NCBI RefSeq assembly: GCF_023715785.1
Contig: NZ_JAMBOX010000011.1
Span: 1 to 64,000, forward strand
Length of the DNA stretch: 64,000 bases
Direction of reading: 5' to 3'
Source: Neobacillus niacini
GTDB lineage: Bacteria; Bacillota; Bacilli; Bacillales; Cytobacillaceae
A program made the position numbers and the translations under genes. The notes beneath the pieces are model-generated. The model did not search any database, was not told where the DNA came from, and saw only the letters and a list, made by a program, of their open reading frames with translations. This document shows positions 26,587-33,702 of the stretch, one piece after another; positions within the stretch are counted from its first letter, which is position 1, and each line of letters starts with the position of its first letter.

Positions 26587-26614
26587 AGACACCCTCTAAA
26601 AAAAGAGGATGTCT
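26587..26614 (-). terminator. Terminator for the NhaC-type transporter gene
   Basis: AGACACCCTCT pairs with AGAGGATGTCT (one C-A mismatch) around a 6-base A loop. On the minus strand TTTTAATGG follows. Confidence 0.6.
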
Positions 26615-26621
26615 GGCATCT

Positions 26622-27938
26622 TTATAATACCACTGCGGCTATTAACCCAAAGATGAATAATGGTATATTGTAATGGATAAAGGTAGGTACACATGTATCC
26701 CAAATATGATGATGTCTTCCATCTGCATTTAACCCGAGCGTTGGACCAATCGTACTATCCGATGCAGGAGATCCTGCGTCACCTAGGGCACTAGCTGTAC
26801 CAATTAACGCGGCTGTTGCCAGCGGAGAAAACCCAACGGCCATACATAATGGAACATATACTGCGGCTAAAATAGGAATCGTTCCAAATGAAGTGCCAAT
26901 TCCCATCGTAATCAACAGACCGACTAACAGAATAATCAAAGCTGTCATAAACTTACTGCCGCCTATTATGAAAGATGTATTCTCAACTAACACATCAATG
27001 GAGCCAGTTTCCTTTAAAATGGTGGCGTATCCTGCAGCGACTAAAAACACAAAGGCAATTCCACCCATCATCTTCATCCCATCATCTACCAATTCATCGC
27101 CCTTTGTGAACGGTGCAACCCGCCCAATAAACATGGCAAGTACGCCAACAAGTGCTCCTATGGCGAGGGAATGAGTAAAAATTTGGATGCCTAGCGAGAG
27201 GATGATGGCAATAATGGTGATCAGATGTTGTTTGTTAAAATGAATATCTTCTGCAGTTGCGGAAATTTCCATAGATGCTGTTAAATTCCCTAGGTCTTTT
27301 GAAGGTCCCATGTCCCGGTCTTTTCGGTAGGTGATAAAAATCGCAATGAGTAATCCGACAACCATTCCTAATCCTGGTATTAGGAGGGCAATTGGCAATT
27401 GGCTGACGGCAATGTTCATACCGTAATTTTTCATCTCGGTTGCGATAATTTGATGAAACATAAGTCCATATCCTGCTGGAATGATGATATAAGGTGCTTT
27501 TAAACCGAATGTTAAGGCTGTCGCGACAGCACGTCGGTCTATTTTCATGCGATCAAACAAATGAAGTAAGGGAGGAATCAAGATTGGGATAAAGGCAATG
27601 TGTACGGGGACTAAGTTCTGTGATAGACTGGAAATTCCTGCAATGGCTAATAGTATAAATCCCCGTTTCCCTTTCATAAAATTTAACATTTTCTTTAAGA
27701 GTAACCCAGTTATTCCGGAATGTTTAATCATGACGGCAAAAATACCAAGTAAAACGACACTAAGCGCGTTTTCAGCCTGTCCTCCCATGCCGCCAATAAG
27801 CATCTGCATACTTTCTAGAAGAGAAACCCCTCCAATTAAACCTGCACTTAATGCGGCAAGTAAAATGCTAAGGAGTACATTCACTCGAAGCATGCTTAAA
27901 ATGATGAGAAGAATCACGGAGACGATAATTGCATACAT
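26622..27938 (-). CDS. NhaC/YuiF-type Na+/H+ antiporter-like transporter
   Basis: The 438-residue protein has about 11 hydrophobic segments and the paired-repeat features of the NhaC superfamily (YuiF branch): S-L-S-Q-N-L-V-P-V-H-I-A-F-I-P, G-T-S-F-G-T-I-P-I-L-A-A and A-L-G-D-A-G-S-P-A-S-D-S-T-I-G-P-T. Members in this branch are thought to exchange amino acids or organic acids with sodium or protons. AGGAGG precedes the ATG by 11 bases. It is inserted in opposite orientation between the two aminotransferase/dehydrogenase cassettes, so export or uptake of their substrate or product is a reasonable hypothesis. Confidence 0.82.
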   Translation of the reverse strand: MYAIIVSVILLIILSMLRVNVLLSILLAALSAGLIGGVSLLESMQMLIGGMGGQAENALSVVLLGIFAVMIKHSGITGLLLKKMLNFMKGKRGFILLAIAGISSLSQNLVPVHIAFIPILIPPLLHLFDRMKIDRRAVATALTFGLKAPYIIIPAGYGLMFHQIIATEMKNYGMNIAVSQLPIALLIPGLGMVVGLLIAIFITYRKDRDMGPSKDLGNLTASMEISATAEDIHFNKQHLITIIAIILSLGIQIFTHSLAIGALVGVLAMFIGRVAPFTKGDELVDDGMKMMGGIAFVFLVAAGYATILKETGSIDVLVENTSFIIGGSKFMTALIILLVGLLITMGIGTSFGTIPILAAVYVPLCMAVGFSPLATAALIGTASALGDAGSPASDSTIGPTLGLNADGRHHHIWDTCVPTFIHYNIPLFIFGLIAAVVL

Positions 27939-28316
27939 GAATCGCAGTTCCTCCTTTTATCAAGATGGTAATAGTGTTCATACTTTACGAGAATGTCCAA
28001 AAAGTAGATGGATATCAATTGTAAAACGCTTTCATTAAATCCCTCCTTTGAGTTTTTCTAATTTTTCGAATCTTCCTAATAGTAGCCTACTGTCCTAATT
28101 TCGGTAAGTACTTTTTTTTACGATTTGCTATAGTTTTTTAACCCGCATTTTCTATTAGTAGAATAAAGGCCATTCTTCCATCTATTTTTTTAGTATTTGG
28201 TGCATTTTTTTATGTTGAATCTGGAAAATATTAGTTTTATTCTGAATATTGTGTAAAATATTTTTATAAATGGTCATCACGAAATAAAAACCAATAGATA
28301 ACTGGGGAGGATTATA
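27939..28316. other. Divergent promoter region, transporter and cassette 2
   Basis: The AT-rich spacer contains no gene. It should hold promoters for both flanking genes. It contains scattered TAG trinucleotides but no regular NAG-N4 series and no terminator hairpin, so a HutP site is not evident here. A cre-like element lies at 28020-28034. Confidence 0.5.
28020..28034. promoter_or_regulatory. Imperfect cre-like (CcpA) element
   Basis: On the minus strand TGAAAGCGTTTTACA resembles the CcpA cre consensus (TGNAARCGNWWWCA) but has one extra base in the right half. Catabolite control of the transporter or cassette is plausible but unproven. Confidence 0.35.
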
Positions 28317-29429
28317 ATGACAGAAAATTTATGGCGGAGCACTATTCAGCATTTAGACCCGTATATTCCAGGCCAAGCTGCAAAGGATGCGGAAAATCAG
28401 GGGAATTTAAAAGAGGTAGTGCGCCTTGCTACAAATGAAAACCCGCATGGCCCTTCTCCTAAGGCAATTGCGTCGATGCAAAAAGCGATATTGGAAGGAC
28501 ATTTTTATCCGGATCTTACGAGTTTAGCTCTCCGCAAAAAATTGGGAAGTATCCATGGCATTGATCCAGAAAATTATTGTATCGGCAACGGTGCAGACAA
28601 TATTATTACGCTTGTAATTGCTTCCTACGTAAATCCGGGGGAAGAGGTTGTCTATTGTACGCCAACCTTTTCTGAATATCATAAAAACACTTTGCTGGTA
28701 GGTGGAACCCCAATTGAAATTCCTACGACAAAGGATTACAAATTTGACCTCGAGGCCATGCTTGAGGCGATCACAGAAAAAACAAAGCTGGTCATCGTCT
28801 GCAATCCGAATAATCCAACAGGTACTATTGTCGATGACAAGGAACTGAGGGCATTCTTTAGGAGACTGCCAAGGAAGGTCGTGGCAGTTCTCGATGAAGC
28901 ATACGGAGAATTCATTTCTGTTCCAAATTACTCAACCGGGGTAGAGTACGTGAAAGAAGGCTTACCGGTTATTACGATTCGGACTTTCTCAAAATTGTAT
29001 GGATTGGCTGGAATGCGTGTAGGTTATGCCTTCGCAAAGGATGAACTGATTAGGCCCTTGCAAGCGGTTCGTGAACCGTTTGCCTGTAATCGGGTCGCTG
29101 AGGCAGGCGCGGTCGCAGCTTTGGAGGACGAAGACTATAAGGAAAAGGTATTACGAGAGAATAGTAAAGAGATGGAAAAAATGATCAAGGCATTCCGGGC
29201 TCTTGGCTGTTCAGTCGAAGAAACCCACACGAATTTCCTGTTTATCGATATGAAAAAGGATACTGCTATCATAGCAAATGAGTTATTTTCTAAAGGATTC
29301 TTTATTCGCCCATGTGCTGCTTGGGGTTATCCTGAACATGCCCGAATCACCATCGGTTCCGCTGAGAATAATGACAGGCTCATACAGCATCTTCAGGAAA
29401 TAATGACTGAGACTTCATACCAATTATAA
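28317..29429 (+). CDS. PLP-dependent aminotransferase, HisC-like (copy 2)
   Basis: This 370-residue enzyme is a clear paralogue of the copy at 24402, sharing the same motifs: L-A-T-N-E-N-P-H-G-P-S, C-N-P-N-N-P-T-G-T, D-E-A-Y and T-F-S-K-L-Y-G-L-A-G-M-R-V-G-Y with the PLP lysine. Differences in the substrate loop (N-P-H-G-P versus N-P-S-G-P) could reflect distinct amino acid preference. GGGGAGG lies before the ATG. It is followed 15 bases later by the second dehydrogenase, reproducing the first cassette. The pair arose by duplication of a two-gene unit, with the transporter between. Confidence 0.88.
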   Translation: MTENLWRSTIQHLDPYIPGQAAKDAENQGNLKEVVRLATNENPHGPSPKAIASMQKAILEGHFYPDLTSLALRKKLGSIHGIDPENYCIGNGADNIITLVIASYVNPGEEVVYCTPTFSEYHKNTLLVGGTPIEIPTTKDYKFDLEAMLEAITEKTKLVIVCNPNNPTGTIVDDKELRAFFRRLPRKVVAVLDEAYGEFISVPNYSTGVEYVKEGLPVITIRTFSKLYGLAGMRVGYAFAKDELIRPLQAVREPFACNRVAEAGAVAALEDEDYKEKVLRENSKEMEKMIKAFRALGCSVEETHTNFLFIDMKKDTAIIANELFSKGFFIRPCAAWGYPEHARITIGSAENNDRLIQHLQEIMTETSYQL

Positions 29430-29444
29430 AAAGGGGGGCAGTAG

Positions 29445-30440
29445 ATGAAGAATGGAAAGGATTTAGTTTGGATTCTCGATGATGAATGGATTGATCATAG
29501 TTTAGAAACGGAAATTTTTCAAAAAAATGGATGTGAGGTGCAAGTCACGCGTTCCGGGACTTTGGAGGAGGACACACCACTCTACGCCCCCTATGCAGAT
29601 GGGGTAATCGTACAGGTTGGATTTCCTTGTCATGCCGGTTTGATTGAAAAGCTGGACTCCTGTCGTGTGATTACTGCTTCTTCCGTCGGCTATAACACAA
29701 TTGATGTGGAAGCGGCAACAAGAAAAGGAATTAAAGTCACCCATGTTCCTGAATTTTGTTCGGAAGAGGTTTCGGATCACACAATTGCTCATATGTTAAC
29801 GATTACCCGCCGGTTCCCTGCCTATAATAAGCAAATAAGGGAAGGGAGATGGAATCCAATGGATACCCTTCCAATTAAGCGCTTTTCCACCCATACCGTT
29901 GGACTGCTAGGGTTTGGTAAAATTGCCAGACGGGTCGCTGAAAAGCTGAAACCTTTCGGTGTTCGGATTGTCACTTATGCTCCGACCGCACCAAAAGAGG
30001 TGTTCGCGCAATATTCAGTGGAAGCGGTATCATTCGAACGATTATTAAGGCAGTCAACCATTTTAAGTCTGCATGTTCCTCTACGCCCGGAGAATAGAAA
30101 CATCATCTCCTACAGTGAGTTGAAAATGATGCCGGAGGGATCGTTTATTGTTAATACAAGCAGGGGTGGCTTAATCAATGAGGAGGATTTGTACCAGGCA
30201 ATTGTCGAGGGTCACATAGCAGGGGCAAGCCTGGATGTGCTGCAAAATGAACCACCGGATCCCCACGATCCATTACTGCACCTAGACGGAGTTTATGTTA
30301 CACCGCATTCCGGCTATATCTCAGAACACTCGCTGGCGGAACTTAAAACAAAGACCTGCAAGAATATCATCGATGGCATTACGGGCAGGCCGTTAATTAA
30401 GGTTTTAAACCCTGAAGTATTAGACCGTGTTAGATTTTAG
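29445..30440 (+). CDS. D-2-hydroxyacid dehydrogenase (copy 2)
   Basis: This 331-residue NAD(P)-dependent dehydrogenase is a paralogue of the one at 25530. It has L-G-F-G-K-I-A as dinucleotide motif, Arg in T-S-R-G-G, Glu in L-Q-N-E-P-P and His in T-P-H-S-G-Y. It shares the N-terminal W-I-L-D-D-E-W segment with copy 1. AAAAAGGGGGG precedes the ATG. The two copies are diverged along their length, so duplication is not recent. The gene is followed by the HutP-type antitermination region and hutH. Confidence 0.86.
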   Translation: MKNGKDLVWILDDEWIDHSLETEIFQKNGCEVQVTRSGTLEEDTPLYAPYADGVIVQVGFPCHAGLIEKLDSCRVITASSVGYNTIDVEAATRKGIKVTHVPEFCSEEVSDHTIAHMLTITRRFPAYNKQIREGRWNPMDTLPIKRFSTHTVGLLGFGKIARRVAEKLKPFGVRIVTYAPTAPKEVFAQYSVEAVSFERLLRQSTILSLHVPLRPENRNIISYSELKMMPEGSFIVNTSRGGLINEEDLYQAIVEGHIAGASLDVLQNEPPDPHDPLLHLDGVYVTPHSGYISEHSLAELKTKTCKNIIDGITGRPLIKVLNPEVLDRVRF

Positions 30441-30514
30441 GCAGAATTGTATTATAAAACGCAAGAATTTGGTCTCATCCAGCGATGTTTCCCAAGGTAA
30501 GATGAATAAAAATA

Positions 30515-30546
30515 TAGTTTCCAGACCATAGTCTTTTAGTTTATAG
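30515..30546 (+). promoter_or_regulatory. HutP-binding NAG repeat (RNA)
   Basis: In the transcript, TAG (30515), CAG (30522), TAG (30529), TAG (30537) and TAG (30544) are separated by 4, 4, 5 and 4 bases. HutP is known to bind NAG triplets spaced by four nucleotides. The series ends on the 5' arm of the terminator that follows, the same arrangement as before hutH in B. subtilis. Confidence 0.8.
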
Positions 30547-30589
30547 AGGTCATAACCAGTTTATTTGGTGTGACCTCTTTTCTATTTTA
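30545..30589 (+). terminator. HutP-controlled terminator before hutH
   Basis: AGAGGTCA pairs with TGACCTCT and an inner AACCA/TTGGT pairing extends the stem; TTTTCTATTTT follows. With the NAG series directly upstream it forms the expected histidine-responsive attenuator for hutH. Confidence 0.85.
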
Positions 30590-30611
30590 TAAAAAAGGGA
30601 GTCGATTTAAT

Positions 30612-32147
30612 ATGCAAGTTGTCGGACAAAAGGAAATAGTCGCAGGCGGAATGGTTTCATTAGAAGACGTTATTCGGGTAGCCCGTTATCACTATAAGGT
30701 TTCGCTGGCAGAATCTGCTAAACAAAAGGTGCTAAAAAGCAGGCAGTATGTGGAGCGTCTACTCAAGGACAAGAAAGTTATTTATGGTCTGACTACCGGA
30801 TTTGGAAAATTCAGTGATACGTATATATCCAGTGAGGATACCAAGGAGCTGCAGGTTAATTTGATTCGCAGTCACGCCTGCGGTGTCGGCAATCCCTTTC
30901 CGGAGGAAGTGGTCAGGGGGATCATTTTTCTCCGAATTAATTCCTTGATGCGGGGCCATTCCGGCATCCGCCTCGAGGTCATTAAAATGATGGCAGAAAT
31001 GTTAAACAAAGGCGTCACCCCTGTTATTCCTGAAAAAGGCTCCCTTGGTGCAAGCGGGGACCTCGCGCCATTATCCCATCTGGCATTAGTCATGATTGGC
31101 GAAGGGGAGGCCTGCTATAAAGGGGAAATTATGGACGGCGGTGAAGCGCTAAGACTGGCTGGTATTTTACCGATTTCTCTTGAAGCAAAAGAAGGGCTGG
31201 CATTGATCAATGGGACACAGGTTATGACATCCGTCGGTGTTCTTGCCTGTTGGGATGCACAGAATCTGGCGAACTGGGCTGATTTTTCAGCGGCCTTAAC
31301 AGCCGAGGCTCTTCGCGGCGTAAGGCAAGCATTTGATCCCGAAACACATGAAATCCGTCCACACTATGGCCAGCAGGAAGTGGCTAATAATATCCGGAAG
31401 CTGATAAAGGGAAGCGGATTAATGACCGATCAGGGGGAACTGCGGGTGCAGGATGCTTATTCACTGCGTTGTGTCCCACAGGTTCATGGGGCAACGAGGG
31501 ATGCTTTGGATTATGTTGAAAGCAAGCTAGTAGTCGAAATAAATGCAGTCACTGATAACCCACTGATTTTTGCAGATCAAGATAAAGTTATTTCGGGAGG
31601 CAATTTCCACGGTCAGCCGATTGCTCTAGTAATGGATTTTCTATCGATTGCTGTTGCTGAATTGGCCAATATTTCTGAGCGTCGAATAGAACGTCTTGTT
31701 AATCCACAACTAAACGGCGGCCTGCCTCCGTTCTTAACCCAACATGGAGGTACGAATTCGGGATTTATGATTGCACAGTATGCTGCAGCATCGCTCGTAT
31801 CTGAAAATAAGTCTCTTGCCCATCCGGCTAGCGTGGATTCCATCCCGAGCTCAGCGAATCAAGAGGACCATGTGAGCATGGGAACGATTGCGGCAAGGAA
31901 GGCTGCAAAAATCATCGAGAATGTTAGAAGTGTAATCGGAATTGAATTATTGTGCGGGGCGGAGGCAGCGGATTACCGAGGCGCCGAGAAGCTCGGGGAA
32001 GGAACGAAATGGGTATATAAGGTATGCCGAGACCATGTACCGTTCCTGGATAAGGATCGAATCATGTATAAAGACTTTCAGAAAGCGGAAAATTTCATGA
32101 AAGACCTAGATATATTGACGGAAATGAAAATAAAGGTGACAGGGTAA
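30612..32147 (+). CDS. hutH: Histidine ammonia-lyase (HutH)
   Basis: HutH converts L-histidine to trans-urocanate and ammonia. The 511-residue protein has the MIO-forming tripeptide in S-L-G-A-S-G-D-L-A-P-L-S-H (about residues 138-150), the catalytic Tyr region Y-G-L-T-T-G-F-G-K-F, Q-D-A-Y-S-L-R-C-V-P-Q and the F-H-G-Q-P motif. The ATG at 30612 has AAAAGGGAG upstream; an earlier in-frame ATG at 30570 lies inside the terminator region. Urocanase (hutU), imidazolonepropionase (hutI) and formiminoglutamase (hutG) do not follow; after 170 bases comes purU. The absence makes this an incomplete or rearranged hut locus. Confidence 0.95.
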   Translation: MQVVGQKEIVAGGMVSLEDVIRVARYHYKVSLAESAKQKVLKSRQYVERLLKDKKVIYGLTTGFGKFSDTYISSEDTKELQVNLIRSHACGVGNPFPEEVVRGIIFLRINSLMRGHSGIRLEVIKMMAEMLNKGVTPVIPEKGSLGASGDLAPLSHLALVMIGEGEACYKGEIMDGGEALRLAGILPISLEAKEGLALINGTQVMTSVGVLACWDAQNLANWADFSAALTAEALRGVRQAFDPETHEIRPHYGQQEVANNIRKLIKGSGLMTDQGELRVQDAYSLRCVPQVHGATRDALDYVESKLVVEINAVTDNPLIFADQDKVISGGNFHGQPIALVMDFLSIAVAELANISERRIERLVNPQLNGGLPPFLTQHGGTNSGFMIAQYAAASLVSENKSLAHPASVDSIPSSANQEDHVSMGTIAARKAAKIIENVRSVIGIELLCGAEAADYRGAEKLGEGTKWVYKVCRDHVPFLDKDRIMYKDFQKAENFMKDLDILTEMKIKVTG

Positions 32148-32320
32148 CAGCAGGCGGCTCTAATGAGGAAAGGAGACAAATCAAGGACCATGCGATGCGG
32201 GAGATTAGTAAATAGTAGGGAGAAGGAGTCAAATGAGAAAAAATTTTAAGAGCATTCTTAACTAATTACAGGGGACTTAATGTATAATTACTTTCAATTA
32301 TCATTAGAAGGAGTTATAAG
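32148..32320. other. Spacer between hutH and purU
   Basis: No sizeable gene is present. A 10-codon ORF (ATG at about 32234) has a GAAGGAG site in front but is too short to judge. No clear terminator for hutH is visible, so readthrough into purU is possible. A GAAGGAG site for purU is at the 3' end. Confidence 0.4.
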
Positions 32321-33223
32321 ATGAGTCCAAAAATAAAAACAGAACTCGATGAGTTTAGACATCGGAACCAAAACCGCGGCCGTTTGTTGGTCAGCTGCCC
32401 GGATCAGCCTGGGATTGTCGCGGCCATTTCGCAATTTTTATTTTTGAATAACGCCAATATCATTGAATCCAGCCAATACTCAACCAATCCAGAGGGCGGT
32501 ACATTTTTCATCAGGATTGAATTTGAATGTCCTTCCTTAAAAGAAAAGGAAGCAGGTATGACTCGGAAGTTTACTGAAATCGCCGCTAAGTTTTCGATGG
32601 AATGGAGTTTAACCCCAGTTTATAAAGTGAAAAAGGCGGCAATATTTGTCTCCAAAGAATTGCACTGTCTTCTGGAACTGCTTTGGGAATGGCAAAGCGG
32701 TGATTTAATGACCGATATAGCCATGGTAGTTAGTAACCACGAAGAGGCAAGGGAGGTCGTCGAACGCCTCAATATCCCGTTTTATTACATCCCTGCCAAC
32801 AAAGATATCCGTGATCAGGTTGAGGCTAAACAACTCCAGCTGCTGCGGGATTATGATATAGACATAATCATTTTGGCCCGCTACATGCAAATATTAACTC
32901 CGAATTTTGTGGCAGCGAATCCGAACAAAATCATTAACATCCACCACTCGTTCCTGCCAGCATTTATCGGGGCGCGTCCGTATGAACGCGCCTACGACCG
33001 CGGGGTAAAATTAATTGGTGCCACTTCTCATTATGTAACAAATGATTTGGATGAAGGTCCGATTATCGAACAAGATATTGCCCGGGTCGATCACCGTGCA
33101 AATGTGGATTACTTGAAGAAAAGGGGACGTTCAATTGAACGAAGTGTATTGGCGCGGGCTGTGAAATGGCATCTGGAGGATCGAATTATCGTCCATGAAA
33201 ATAAAACGATTGTTTTCTCATAA
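32321..33223 (+). CDS. purU: Formyltetrahydrofolate deformylase (PurU)
   Basis: PurU hydrolyses 10-formyl-THF to formate and THF, balancing one-carbon pools. The 300-residue protein has an N-terminal ACT-type domain (S-C-P-D-Q-P-G-I-V-A-A-I-S, residues about 24-37) and a formyltransferase-like catalytic domain with the conserved I-H-H-S-F-L-P-A-F-I-G motif and the C-terminal D-E-G-P-I-I-E-Q-D. The ATG follows GAAGGAG. Its place after hutH may reflect folate-linked use of histidine carbon, but it may also be coincidental. Confidence 0.95.
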   Translation: MSPKIKTELDEFRHRNQNRGRLLVSCPDQPGIVAAISQFLFLNNANIIESSQYSTNPEGGTFFIRIEFECPSLKEKEAGMTRKFTEIAAKFSMEWSLTPVYKVKKAAIFVSKELHCLLELLWEWQSGDLMTDIAMVVSNHEEAREVVERLNIPFYYIPANKDIRDQVEAKQLQLLRDYDIDIIILARYMQILTPNFVAANPNKIINIHHSFLPAFIGARPYERAYDRGVKLIGATSHYVTNDLDEGPIIEQDIARVDHRANVDYLKKRGRSIERSVLARAVKWHLEDRIIVHENKTIVFS

Positions 33224-33375
33224 GTGGAAAGCCTTTCGCGGCAAAATAACCGAACTAAGGGTAAAGTGAAAAAACTCTTGAAAAATGAGCCAGGTTGTAC
33301 TAATATTTATCATAGTTTCCAATTCAATATATTGTTGGAATCTAAATTAATAAAACTATATATTGTGTCTGCGTT

Positions 33376-33556
33376 GAGAAAAGATGCCGATATCGGCTTA
33401 ATAGGGAATCCGGTGAGAATCCGGAACTGCCCCCGCAACTGTAAATGCTTACGAAATGAACAAACCACTGTATAAGAATGCTGCAGAATAGGCGCTTATA
33501 CGGGAAGGGTTCAAAGTAGGATGATGCATGAGTCAGGAGACCTGTCTTTCTTAATA
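33376..33556 (+). promoter_or_regulatory. Cobalamin (B12) riboswitch
   Basis: The aptamer is recognised from GGGAATCCGGTGAGAATCCGG, AACTGCCCCCGCAACTGTA and the B12 box GAGTCAGGAGACCTG near its 3' end, with a 5' TGCCGATATCGGC helix. It precedes a terminator and the ribonucleotide reductase genes. High adenosylcobalamin is expected to cause termination. Confidence 0.92.
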
Positions 33557-33559
33557 TGT

Positions 33560-33652
33560 TTCAACTTCTTCGGGGATTGAGAAGATGAAACGGTTGCGAC
33601 AGGGGGCTGCAAAACTGTGTTTCATGCTCTCTTTTGTTCGAATCGTTTCATC
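33560..33652 (+). promoter_or_regulatory. Antiterminator and anti-antiterminator elements of the B12 riboswitch
   Basis: GATGAAACGGTT (33584-33595) can pair over 12 bases with AATCGTTTCATC (33641-33652), which overlaps the terminator 5' arm. The same GATGAAAC region can instead pair with the upstream GTTTCAACTTC (about 33559-33569) in a local hairpin. This gives mutually exclusive on and off states. Confidence 0.6.
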
Positions 33653-33682
33653 CGCTCAAGAACCGCTTGAGCGGATTTTTTT
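33650..33682 (+). terminator. Riboswitch-controlled intrinsic terminator
   Basis: ATCCGCTCAAG pairs perfectly with CTTGAGCGGAT, followed by seven T residues, 20 bases before the reductase start codon. Confidence 0.92.
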
Positions 33683-33702
33683 ATTAAAGGGGGAAGAGAG
33701 CC

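Noticed and set aside
27939..28316. A second HutP attenuator before cassette 2
   Set aside because: TAG triplets occur but not with regular four-base spacing, and no terminator hairpin is present.
33224..33475. An 83-codon ORF following purU
   Set aside because: It overlaps the start of the cobalamin riboswitch, lacks a ribosome binding site and has no recognisable product.
33636..33650. tRNA-like TTCGAATC T-loop
   Set aside because: The match is part of the antiterminator pairing; there is no acceptor stem or anticodon arm around it.
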